Shown one piece after another: positions 52,905-64,000 of a stretch of DNA of 64,000 bases. The position numbers and the translations under genes were made by a program. The DNA is from Chrysomallon squamiferum (lineage: Eukaryota; Mollusca; Gastropoda; Neomphalida; Peltospiridae), in assembly GCA_012295275.1 (NCBI GenBank), contig CM022672.1, positions 23,113,476-23,177,475 of the forward strand, in the 5' to 3' direction. How positions within the stretch are numbered: the first letter of the stretch is position 1; each line of letters opens with the position of its first letter. A model generated the notes under the pieces. It was not told where the DNA came from and ran no database searches. It was given only the letters and a program-made list of their open reading frames with translations.

Positions 52905-53090
52905 TGACCTTTCCCCCTGGCGTTAGCAGACACCGAACAGGCGTCAACAGCGCGTGAAAATTACATCCGGCAGACGACCGTCACGCGCTCTTCTTACAGG
53001 CACGAGCAAACGACCACGTGCAGAAAACCCCCGGGGGTTCGTCGTCATGCGTATTATTGCAACTAAAGCGCCTCTCCGACTGTCGTGTTT
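52905..53090. promoter_or_regulatory. CpG-rich patch with a perfect 14-bp palindrome
   Basis: A short GC-rich island in strongly A+T-rich flank. It holds CpG-rich runs, a CACGTG E-box (near 53015-53020) and the perfect palindrome AACCCCCGGGGGTT at 53026-53039. No exon is evident. It is 5.9 kb upstream of the tincar start codon, so a distal enhancer or alternative first exon is conceivable. Confidence 0.3.
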
Positions 53091-55174
53091 TTTTTTTCAT
53101 TAATTACGTAATACAGATCTAATTAAATTTTTTTTTATAAATTAATACGAAATTAACCGAATGACGGGTCTTAAAGGTTTTAGTAAAACAATTCCACATA
53201 TTCGATTCAAAACAATTCCTACATTTTATTTAAGAACTCATGTTATTTTCTTTAAAGTAATGAAGTTAAACGTTCTCTCATTCATAAGTTCTTTAATTTA
53301 TCAATACTGAAAATGCAAACACATATATCTTAGGGCTGAGATATATGTATGTATACCTATATATTGATATTATATCAGAAGGTTCATTTGGATACACTCC
53401 TATCTCCGTTTGTGTTTTGTAAACCCATGCCAGATTAAATAACAGGTTCATTGAATATTCTGAACTGTTGTTCTGAGAGGTTAAATCAAAAGATGACATA
53501 ACATAAAAATGTTCTTCGCAACCAAATATCAAAAGTATTGATACCAAATGATGTAGATCTGTACCCGATACCCCACCATATAGTGTCTCAGAATTTAAAT
53601 ATTATGTTGTTTGACATTTTTATGTGGTTACCCAAAGTGTGCATTGACATTCAATCCCTGATTCGATGTAAAGGATTAATTGCACATATAAATATGAAAT
53701 ATTTTTTTTTTTTTATGTTATTTCTTATTTTGTCAGAATCAGACTGTTATTTTTGTTTGTTATAGATAGATCTAACAAAATGTATTAGTACTTTTGATTC
53801 TATCTGTATTCAGCAAAAACCAGATAATAATAAGTTCCTCTAAATTCATTTAATTTCTTGAAACGAATGCATTTCAAAACAGACTCTAAAACATTCTTAT
53901 GAAAAGCATCTACTAGTAGATACGTTGTTTGCCAGACTAAAATTCGCGAGTTTTACATTTGGGCGACAACGGTTGCTATTTAAATTTAAAAAACTCATTT
54001 TGCCAGTCGTCGGCCAAACTTTTATCCTCTCGTCTGTTGACTGTCGAAAACCCGTCAATATCGTCTGCTCCCATTAACAATGGACCATTTTGCCTTGAAG
54101 GCGGTTTGCTTTGTATTTCAAACACACTAAAACCCTGTCAACATGTAAAGATAACACCCAACAGCACAACGGACAATTTTGTGCTGCACAAACCAATTAT
54201 TGCGCAGGCAGTAAGATTATGACCTTAAGAGGCTTTGAAGTTCTGAGATCTTTTACTGCTGTCAGTCTTCATACAAATTTTAACGGAGTCTACGGTAACT
54301 TCTATCAGATCCTAATACATCATACTGAGGTGTATATTAGTATAAAAATGATTTTATCTCATTATATATATAAATAATTTGTCGTTTTAGTTCTTTAATG
54401 TAATAACAACGTATTCAAATTCATAAAGTTACTTGGAATGATATAAATAATCAAACTTTTCTAATAATTAAAATACAAAACTAACTCAAATATACCGTAG
54501 ACAAACTCATTGAAAGCACTATTCGTTATTTTTTTATTCTTATAATATTACATCATGGAAAAAAGTAAAAAAAAAAAAAAAAAAAAAAACACTTACCGAT
54601 ATATCAGTTTAAGGACATCACGACAGAGGTTATTTATTTTGAAATGGGTTTAAGCATAACCAAAACAACCAATGGCTTACATCCATTCTATCGGAATGCA
54701 TCATTCAAAATTTCGGAACCGTTTTCGAGGCTTTGTCTACTCTTTGTCTCTAAACTTTTCATACTTTGTAAAAATAAGCCCCTGACTGTAGCTATAACTA
54801 CCATAGCTATTTTAATAGTTTCTTCATACACACACCATTTAAAAAGATGAAGGGATACGTAAAGAGTTGTCGTGACACATTACTATGTGAAGTTAACAGG
54901 GAAATAGCTTTTTCCACTCCATCGCTTCAGATAACCTAATGAGACTACTGAAACCAATTAGACTCAGTGTAACATGTCATTGTATTGTAAGGAAGCGAAT
55001 GAAATATCACTTTTCAAACAAGTTTGATCGAGGACTATAGAATAATTCAATCCAGAAAAAAAATCGGTTTTGGTTCTTTAAAAGTGTTAATAAATTTCCT
55101 TCCTATGTCTGAATTGTAAACATTATCATATAAAGCTGTTGTGATCTTGTTTATTTCTAAATTAATAATTATAA

Positions 55175-55291
55175 TAGTAGTAGTAGTAGTAGTTTTTTGT
55201 TGTAGCAGTAGTAGCAGTAATATAAGTAGTAGTAATAAAAGTAGTAGTAGAAATAGTAGTAGTAGTAGCAGTAGTAGTGGTAGTAGTAGTA

Positions 55292-55344
<53 letters not shown>
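55175..55344. repeat. compound (TAG)n-(AAT)n array
   Basis: TAG-type triplets with AAT and CAG interruptions pass into about 18 perfect AAT units. The following 100 bases (55345-55445) contain scattered ATT and CATC triplets. The Ser/Asn and Leu frames are repeat translations. Confidence 0.95.
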
Positions 55345-55346
<2 letters not shown>

Positions 55347-55981
55347 CGCTACCATTATTGTCACCACCATTATTATTATCAACAATAATTGTACAACCGT
55401 GATTAAAACACCATCATTATTGTTGTTACTAACACCATCATCATTATTAACAATAACAATAAAAGTTACCAAAGCAACAACTTTAATATCTACGTCATTC
55501 ATTTCTTTGTTCAGAGACAAATCAAAGCTTTTCCACCAAAACACGTCAAAACCAATGACAGCAAGAGAAGACACTTCTATCAGAAAGAAACAGTATTCTC
55601 TTTTTGAATGGAGTGACAAACACACTGACAAACACAGGTTAATCCTGACATAAGCCATAGTTTTAGGAATAGGACACGTTTGCATGACAAGACAGCTAAA
55701 AACAATTTGAAATATTCCTTTGAAATTTACGTCATAAGATGAACATGAGATCATGAGAACTTCACAAACTTTAAGTTAACTGTTAAACCTAGATGTTAAT
55801 TAGGTAATTAAAACTCTTATATATATATATGTGTCTGTGTGTATGGGTGTTCATATATTTATATGTCTGTATGTATATATGTGTGCATGTCTGTATTTGT
55901 GTCTTTATGTCTCTGTGTACGTACATACGTGGGTATCTATTTTTTAATCTACATATATATATATTTACGTACGCATTTGTT

Positions 55982-56122
55982 TGTATATATGTATATATGT
56001 ATATATGTATGCATGTATGCATGTATGTATGTATGTATGTATGTATGTGTGTGGGTGTATGTATGTATGTATGTATGTATGTATGTATGTATGTATGTAT
56101 GTATGTATGTATGTATGTATGT

Positions 56123-56158
<36 letters not shown>
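55982..56158. repeat. compound (TATG)n-(GT)n array
   Basis: A long array of GTAT units ending in a GT run. The YVCM and IHTY frames on the two strands are its translations. Confidence 0.97.
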
Positions 56159-56161
<3 letters not shown>

Positions 56162-57575
56162 TGTTTGCGTGGGTGTATGTGTATGTTGTGTGAGTGTAAA
56201 AGTATATTTAAATACCTGTTTAAAAAATCCAGAACACTTATCGTGAACATCTTTTTCTTCTATTTGTTTCTTTGTCCATCTGCTTCTCGTTTACATACCA
56301 TCTGTGTAGTTTTCATAACAGTAATATTCAACATCTCTAACTTTGCCACCCACCACTATTCGGTGACTCATCTATTTATTTTTAATATTATTATATATGT
56401 TTTTTCATTCATTTTAAATGTTTCTTTTATTGACACAAATATTTAATTTACTTTTTTATGAATATTGTTGAACTGATATAATATAAATATACATTTTTAT
56501 TTCTGACTCTCTTCTGTTTTGAACAATTCGCGTGAAAGAAATTCAGTTTTAATACACGACATCAAATATCAGTAAGTGTGAGCGCACAAAAAGAATTGCA
56601 TTCAAGCTTGACTAGTAATTTCGTAAACTAATCTTGGTTCTTATTGTAACATGTTTTGAAAAAGTATCGTAATACCTCACGTTCCAATTAAAAAAAAAAC
56701 GTGAATTTTAATACTCGATTCATATTAAACAGGGTGGAACCATCTTTGCTCCCAGTATGAAAAGAAGCTATAGAATTTGTGCAGCTATTATAAAATTTCT
56801 CTCTATTTTCCCACACATAAAACTGACTGCATTGAAAAGGGTAAAGGTAGTGTTTGAGTTAGGCCGTGCTTCTAAACATAAAGACGAGTTACTTTTTCGT
56901 GTGGTTATGGAGAACACACACAAATGTAACAGGCCACCGTAACGATTGAGAGGAATTATTCGAATATCCTTGTCTACATCACACGCAAGGTTCAGTGTAT
57001 ATATACGAAAAGGGATTCGCAAGCCAGACATTTTATTTTTATAATAAATAACAGTGGCGCCCCTCCTTTTTCGAAGTTTCAGGTCTGTCCCTGTGTTATG
57101 ATATACACTGTACCTCCCGAGTGAAAAGAAAGAATTTCTATACCTTATTATCGTCATGTTCTTTTTTTCTCTATGCTGTTTTACGTACGCCCTTTTCATT
57201 TCATAAAGCATGTTTTAATATGACGACAGTATTTGCTTAGAGAATCGTAAAAAGCCACTGTTTGATTTTCGTTTGTAAATAGCTATAAAAGAAATAGCAA
57301 TTTAGTTTTGAAACGGTGTTCGCTTGCACTGAGCGACATCTTTCGTCAGAAGGAAATAAACCAATGGTTAGTAAAACACAACAAATACAGCGTGTTTGGA
57401 AATTAACACCACTGAATAATATACAAGTAAATTAAGTAAACCAAATGAATAAGAAAATTAGAAAAGAAATAAATAACAAGCAAATAAAAGTGTTTTCGAG
57501 ATTGTAAAATCTACATCACGTAGTAGTACACCCTCTTTTAATTTATGTTTTACGTTGCAGTTACTCATTAACACA

Positions 57576-57576
57576 T

Positions 57577-57628
<52 letters not shown>

Positions 57629-57662
57629 TGTATGTATGTATGTATGTATGTATGTATGTATA
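57576..57662. repeat. compound (TA)n-(TATG)n array
   Basis: About 12 TA units followed by about 15 TATG units, the same arrangement as at 25.9 kb. Confidence 0.97.
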
Positions 57663-60564
57663 TATCATGTGTCTATATATGTATTGGATATTTCTGTACT
57701 GACCCATGTATTTTTGTGTATAGTTTCATTAATTACTAATTAATTAATTAATATATTTTTAATTTATTTGTCTGGATTATATACTAATCTCCCTTCAACC
57801 AGTTCAATTGGTGCACGTGCCATGCAGGTCTTAGCCCAAGTTTAGTAATTTTGTAAAGAGATTCGTGACGTATCATAATTATGACCAGTTTATCATCCAT
57901 ACTTAATTTAACTCGAATGAGAGTCCAGGTTCACATCTTTGCTACAATAAATATAATAATGATCACATTTCAGTAATTTGGCTTTGGTTTTTATTACACA
58001 TTAAATCCATGTAGTTATGTACTTGAAAACACAGACATTAATTTTGCAGGTAGACAGGTTTTATGTATGTATATACTTCCAGAAGGCTGTTTTATTTGTT
58101 CCTATTGACCAACCTTTGTTAATAATGTGAATGGTAATAATATAACATGTACATACAGATTTTTGTGATCTTGGATGTCGTGTAATTTTGTGATCATACT
58201 TTATTGTTAGAAAAGGATGGTGTCCTTAAACAATAACAAAAAAAAAAAAAAAAAAAAAAAAATTTAGATATAAAAAATGATAAATGTAGCCTGTGAGGTC
58301 GAATCACATTAAGTTCTCATTAACTGAAAATTCGGTAAAATTCCAGACAGTATAATTTTTAAAAGAAAAAAATAAATAAATAACAGTAATTAACCTGACA
58401 CCCACATTATTAAACTGTCAAACAACGAAGTCTATAAGATACTGAAATACGCGCTGATTTCCTATTTGGAAAAATGGAATTAAAAATAGTTATGTCGATA
58501 ACAATTTTTGCATGAATTTAAAGATAATTGGTCGTGTACTAGATCTAGCACAAATTTTAGGCGTTTTCTGCCAAAAAGGATGCTTCATCTCAAATCATGA
58601 CTCTGCAGAATTGCTTGCATTGACAAAAGGCATCCACACGTAGCACAGAATAAAAGTTTCAACTGCGTTTTACAAGTTTACAAAAAAGAACCCGAAGAGA
58701 ATTAATGTTTAAAGAAATGTAATTGTCACACAAGTAATAATAACATCCTTTTCAAAATGACACTTGAATTAGCGTCAACACACAAAAAAATTAAATATCC
58801 TTTTTTTGTAGGACAAACTACACAGGGAATTCGCTACAGAAGTTGCGTCAATGATGCTGAGAAAAACAGAATAAATTGTATCTGTAAGAAAATGTGAAAA
58901 AAGAAAAAAGAAGAGAAAAACTCCTCCAGGCTTGTTTATGCAAGGTGGTGTACAGATGGGAGGGAAGGAACAGAGATTAAATGTGCGAGGATTATGAGGA
59001 GTATTTATGCTTTTTTGAAAATCTTTATTCAAACAAGATGAGCAGATTGTTTGACGTATAAATCTAGGGAAACATATCATCTTTGCTTTGGGTATTGAAG
59101 AATGACTCACAGTGTTAACCGATTGAAAAAATATTTGAAAGGTCATCTACTGCTTGTTGTGAGCTTTATAAATTATGCACCGATGTCATTCGCATTGTAA
59201 ATATAATTTCATTAAAAAAATGTTTGTACTTTGGTCGTTTTAACAGCTTTATACTCTATGTTTGGTTAGTTTTTCGCTGTACATTGCGTAAATTAATTTA
59301 CTTTGTCCTCGTCTTTATAAAGGTAATTGCTTTAAAACATATGAGTGAATAAATAAATACTGGTTTAATGGAACCTCGCCATATTTAAATATTTACCATT
59401 ATTAGATTTTGAGTGTTTCTGTGTAATATATAAAAGGTGAAGCAATCTCTGAACAGTATAATATTTTGATTAATAGCAGAAAAATATATAAAATATGACA
59501 TGTGATGAGATAAAAATATAAATTACCATGAAATGTGGCGGTCAGAGATACAGAGATATAGATAATTTAAATGAAAAATAGAAAGTGTGATAAGAGGGAG
59601 AAAAAATAGAAAGAAACAGAGAGAGAACTTATAAAATGTCTAATACTAATATATATTTCTGTGTGTGCGGGCGCGCGCGTGTGTGAGTGAGTGAGTTAGT
59701 AGGTGCGCAAGTTTACTTCCCAAAATGCATTCCTGCATTCTAGATTGATTATGCATTGGTTACGCAAGCCTGAAAATACAGAATGACAGAAAGAATTAGA
59801 GTGATCGGGAAAAATCAGCGAGAACGAGAAAGGACAGACAAGCAAACCGACTAAAAGTAAGACAGACAGACAGAATAAGAATTCTACATTAAGTGTATTA
59901 AAATTTGGGTAAGTATACAAGAGACAGGGGTGATAGTTATTGATTGCGAACATCAGACAGACTGGTGTATGGTTTGGAATCAGAATGTGGCCTTTGAGAG
60001 CTAAATCAGGTAATAATTCAGACTGTAGGATTATAAATCAGACATAATTATACTTTATTATGTGACTCACTGACTCTCTATACAATATCTCTATCTGAAA
60101 TGTCCGGACTAATTGTTAACTGAACGTATTTTAAATAGATTAACTGAGTGTAAGTGACAGACAGAGGAAATGACCATCTGAATTAGTTCTATTGATTCCG
60201 TTACATTAACTGGACAAAGTGACCGACAGGTTCCCTCCCTGATGGACACACAATAGCTGGCTGAGATCGATGACATGCCCACGAAAACTTTAACATTTGA
60301 TTTGGATTATATGTCACAGACAGATTAATTAAGGTGAATTATCACTACGAGAGAGAGTTGGCAGTAGCCTACATGATTTAGTTATAATGAAAATATTCAT
60401 TAAATCCTTAACTTACAAAACGTGTTTTAAATATACTTCTATGTAATTTTACAAGATGCTTAAACTAATAACAAATAATATCAACAAAAAAAAAAAAAAG
60501 GAAAAAAGAAAACCATCTACTCATCCCACAAAAAATTAAAATAATAATAATTTAAAAAGTATAA

Positions 60565-60641
<77 letters not shown>
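60565..60641. repeat. (AAT)n microsatellite
   Basis: About 25 perfect AAT units. The poly-Ile frame on the minus strand is its translation. Confidence 0.97.
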
Positions 60642-60643
<2 letters not shown>

Positions 60644-61079
60644 TGAATTAATAAGAATTTTATTTTTTGAGATTCAGAAAAGGCTTTGTTGAATTTTTCA
60701 AGGCCTTTAGAGAGTGAGCTAGACAAACCAACAACTAGGCAGTTAGTAAAAAAAGACAGAAAAAACAACAAAATACAAAACAGACTGGAAACACTAACTA
60801 CCCAGCTGTCTGGCTGAGAGATACATCAAATCATTACGTTACTAACATGTGGCTTTAAGTTAGTCTTGTTTTTCACTTTAGAATTAGACGTACTTCATAG
60901 TTAATAAACGTGAGTCATAAATAGTTTTATCAGTAACATCCACTGCTGTTTAATATATCCTAAGCAAAAGAAAATCGATGTTTTAATTCGACAGTACATG
61001 TGGATAATAATAAATAAGTAATGATGTAAAAGATAATACCATCGAAACTTAATAAGACGAAAATTAACTCTGAGTTGTT

Positions 61080-61084
<5 letters not shown>

Positions 61085-61140
<56 letters not shown>
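61085..61140. repeat. (GA)n microsatellite
   Basis: About 27 GA units with one GGGA interruption at the end. Confidence 0.95.
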
Positions 61141-61142
<2 letters not shown>

Positions 61143-61727
61143 TTAAAACAGTTTTCTGTTTACTGTTACAACACTAAAGCATGTATATATTTTCATTCAT
61201 TAGCATAATATTTATACTCTATACCATTAGGTTAGTTAATTTGTAATACTGTTAAAATTCTAACGGGCAGGATTGCCTGGCACCCCTTGGATCCACCTGA
61301 GGGTTTAGAAAATATAATCTTCTCTAAGCATGCCGTACGCAGTCTAAAATGAATTATGTAAAATATTTCCATTGTCTGCGTTTAAATTAAGAAAGTACAT
61401 AACAGTTCAGTTCGGTACGTATTTTCAACAAAAGGTACCTGCTCGATAATCAACTGGAATATTGCTCAAAATCCCGAACACCTCTTAAAATTCACGAAAC
61501 TGTTAAAGATTAATAAAAATTTAAAATCACAAAGTGAATGTGAGGACATACCTTTCCCACGGTAAGAACGACACATCCCAGCGTCTGATCCAGCAACAAG
61601 AAAATGTACGTAATATCCACACAATAGAGAAAAAAACCAGTTTTCATTTCACGTTACATCAGGACTGTGGTTGCCAGCGCCTTTTACAAAAAAGACAGTC
61701 TCTCGTACATTAGACAGGATATATTGT

Positions 61728-61945
61728 TTCCTGAAATATTTCTAATATGCTTCGACAAGTCGGCTGGTGGTCGGATACTGTGGTAAGGATACAGTGTTCC
61801 TCACCGCCTGGTGGTCGTGTCCTGACGTATCGGAAAAATGAAGAAAGAAAAAAAATATATATATTCCAAAATATTTATACTATGCTTTGACAAGTTACTT
61901 CTGATTTCTGTCCAGCCGGTAAGGAATACGGTTTGGCAAGAATAT
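61728..61945. repeat. diverged two-copy tandem duplication, about 132-bp period
   Basis: AATATTTCTAATATGCTTCG and GACAAGT near 61735-61760 recur as AATATTTATACTATGCTTTG and GACAAGT near 61869-61895; both copies go on to GGTAAGGA followed by TACGG or TACAG. A shorter related piece (CATACTTTTGGCAAGT) follows near 62018. The copies are old. Confidence 0.6.
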
Positions 61946-62024
61946 ACCTTTATACAAGTCTGTCTGTGTGATTAAACCCAACAGTTTGGTGATATAAGTT
62001 TTCTAACAAGTCTGTAACATACTT

Positions 62025-62260
62025 TTGGCAAGTCCCCTGTATCACACTTCACGTGAGAACTGCGGTGTTGGGATCCCGCTACTAAAGAAAGGCGTCGAGT
62101 TGTGTTTCTGTTTCGGAAGCAGCGAATCGAGACGCTTTTACTTCTTGGCGTTGTTATTAAAGGAAGCTCGACGCGGTACTGCGAGTTTAGCGTGCCTTTG
62201 GCGAGTCAAAGCGCAGCCCACTTCTCCGCATTCATTGCCAATAAATAAGATTTTCTCTGA
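62025..62260. other. GC-richer stretch without a recognised gene
   Basis: Base composition is closer to that of the tincar exons than to the flank, and an 80-codon plus frame spans it. The peptide matches no family I know. It could be a non-coding first exon or a decayed element. Confidence 0.25.
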
Positions 62261-63780
62261 TGAATAAACTGCTGTATTTGGGATCCAATTTGAAAGGGCT
62301 CCTGTTTAGCACAGAGTATTTATTTTTTGTGAAGTGAGGACTCGATGCAAACAGGTCTAATCGATAAAATGGCACACGCGTTCGAACTATCTGCTTGGAA
62401 AAAATGTCACCGAAAAAGAGATCGTTTGTTTATAAAAGTTAAAAAGCAAATAGAAAAATTAAATTAGTGAATTAAGTATTGGTTGAGACCGTTTGAGTAA
62501 GCATGTTTTGTTGGTAGATTTAATTAGTGATGGCGTATTGGAAGTAAACGTCAGCGATGCAGTAGATAATTGTTAAATCTGTCAACATGTCATCAACCTT
62601 GAATAGGCGCCAGATAAAAACTGGCGCGTGTTAAGATATTTTGTTAAGAAAGAAACTAAAACAAAGTGAAATTGTTTTATTATTGGTATCACGATTGAAT
62701 TTATTGATATAATAAAAATACAGCAAATTAATTAGAAATAAATATAGGTAAATTAACGAGAACAAACCCCGAACGAATGGAAAAAAAAAAAATAACATAG
62801 AAAAAAAGACCAATGCCATACCCTCCAACAACAACAATGACAAAAAACGCCTATCAGTTGCAAATATTAAAAAAAAATATAAAGCTACATTTATTCATTC
62901 ACAGTACCAGTGACCCAATATAATTAAAGGCAAAAAAAAAAATAAAAAATTTAAAATTTAAAATAAAACTAAAAAAAATAAATAAATGAATAAATAAAGA
63001 GAAAAAATCACAAAACCCCCATTGTAAACACTATTAAAGAAAACGCAACGAAGAATAAACCGTCTCCCCATTCTCTACCACACTGACACCATGTTCTTGC
63101 GAATACCTGCTAACAGGGATATATTTCACGTTCTGGCGAACGGTTCTAAGGATTTAAAACCCATAGATCAGTATTATCAGAAAATCTACCACAGTCGCCG
63201 ACCACGTCACCTGTTTATTGTAAAAAGTGATTTAAGTACTACTCCGTTCATTTGTTCAGCAGCAGGCAATACATCTCTCAAAACTTTATTATCAAAGCAC
63301 TATCCGCTTACCCCTTCTCACGAGGGTACCGCTTTTGTTCACATAACTCACGGGTCTTTTATTACGAGATAAAACGACAATGGGACGGGTGGAGTGAAGT
63401 CAAAACGTCCGAAACCCAATACTATTTTAACCTTTTGTTGCTGCGGCCGAAAACAGCTGTATATAGTAAATATGTACACGATATTAATGAGGTGTGGAAA
63501 GTTAATCATTTCCCCCAAGAGACGATTCTGACAGCAGAGAAGAAAATGATTCCCAACAGTTGCCGTTCATTTATCAGTCAGCGAGCATCCATTTGTCTTT
63601 GAGTCATCACCTGCCCGCGGTGATTGTACGACCAGATTGGCTGCGTTGGTCAGTGTCTGCATGTTATTGTACGAACTGAGCGCGTCCGAAATTCCCTCCT
63701 CGTAAATTCACCGTAGCTGTTAACACGTCCGTCCACGCTACACGTGAGAATTTAAATGGCGTCGGTTTTGAGGCGAGGAG

Positions 63781-63885
63781 TTAGACCAGTGGTATGGCTT
63801 TCGCGTGATGCGCTGTCGATACCCGCAGATGGCCTTTGTGAACTAATTCCAGCATCACCAAGTCCACATAAACTGATTCTAAAAC
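63781..63885 (+). mobile_element. tRNA-derived SINE, 5' head fragment
   Basis: TTAGACCAGTGG is an A-box-like start, followed by TTCGCGTGATGCGCTGTCGA and a B-box-like GATACCCGCAGATGG. ATTCCAGCATCACC then matches the next block of the mollusc SINE whose middle and tail are seen at 36 kb. About 15 bases seem to be missing between A and B boxes, so it is a decayed copy. The rest of the window beyond it shows nothing I can name. Confidence 0.55.
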
Positions 63886-64000
63886 TCAAAAAGCTGATGA
63901 TGAAGTATTAATGTTCTAGAGGTTCTGTTAAAAAAGAATTCTTCTAGAAAAAAAAATCATACGAGTGAAATATGAAACGTTTTGTATATATTTTACATTA

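Larger units (their letters stand above)
53100..61700. other. A+T-rich 5' flank without a recognised gene
   Basis: Apart from the listed arrays this region contains poly-A runs (54567-54590, 58239-58262), a GCGCGC-containing GT-rich patch at 59665-59700 and short frames. The longest non-repetitive frame (minus, 56768-57211, 147 codons) has no similarity that I recognise and no exon-like features. Confidence 0.5.

Noticed and set aside
56768-57211. 147-codon minus-strand frame
   Set aside because: No recognisable motif, an overlapping 61-codon frame on the other strand, and no splice or composition signal. Chance is the simplest explanation.

Overview
This window is A+T-rich, gene-poor animal DNA with long introns, many microsatellites and poly-A/T runs, and GT-AG splice signals. 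Decayed copies of a tRNA-derived SINE whose head and 3' tail resemble a family I know from many mollusc genomes suggest a mollusc, perhaps a gastropod; that assignment rests on memory of the repeat and not on a search.

Only one protein-coding gene is well supported: a minus-strand homolog of Drosophila tincar (tinc), an eight-pass membrane protein. Its first coding exon is at 47052-46589 and its last, very long exon at 9135-7098, separated by a 37.5-kb intron. The splice phases fit (AG|GTGAGT donor, TTTCAG acceptor) and the reading frame crosses the joint into a conserved DLDF block. The frame is broken three times (G-run at 46902-46912, near 8943, and between 8275 and 8306). Each break is repaired by removing one base, which gives an uninterrupted protein of about 832 residues. 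Assembly insertion errors are the simplest cause; a decayed allele, a pseudogene or ribosomal frameshifting are alternatives.

Region by region: 1-7097 is the 3' flank, with AAAT, AATAT, AAT and GTAT arrays and no gene. 7098-9135 is the last tincar exon. 9136-46588 is the intron. It contains a possible 120-bp phase-compatible cassette exon (10098-9979), a degenerate tandem array whose units carry an inverted repeat (10959-11710), a CpG-rich promoter-like patch (13780-14060), several minisatellites (17.0, 23.6, 32.2, 32.9, 38.9 kb), a nearly complete decayed SINE (about 35985-36222) and long CT/GA tracts. 46589-47052 is the first coding exon, with an in-frame stop just upstream and a good start context. 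47053-64000 is the 5' flank and probably holds the unlocated promoter and 5' UTR exons. Candidates there are a strong acceptor at 47461 and GC-richer patches at 47.8-48.05, 48.97, 52.9-53.05, 62.0-62.25 and 63.6-63.8 kb. It also carries a SINE fragment at 63781-63885.

I saw no rRNA gene, no convincing tRNA gene, no CRISPR array and no intact transposase or reverse transcriptase. Nearly all other open reading frames are translations of simple repeats or short chance frames. I found no multi-gene system; the most interesting items are the structure and frame breaks of tincar, the exon-like block near 10 kb and the hairpin-unit array next to it.
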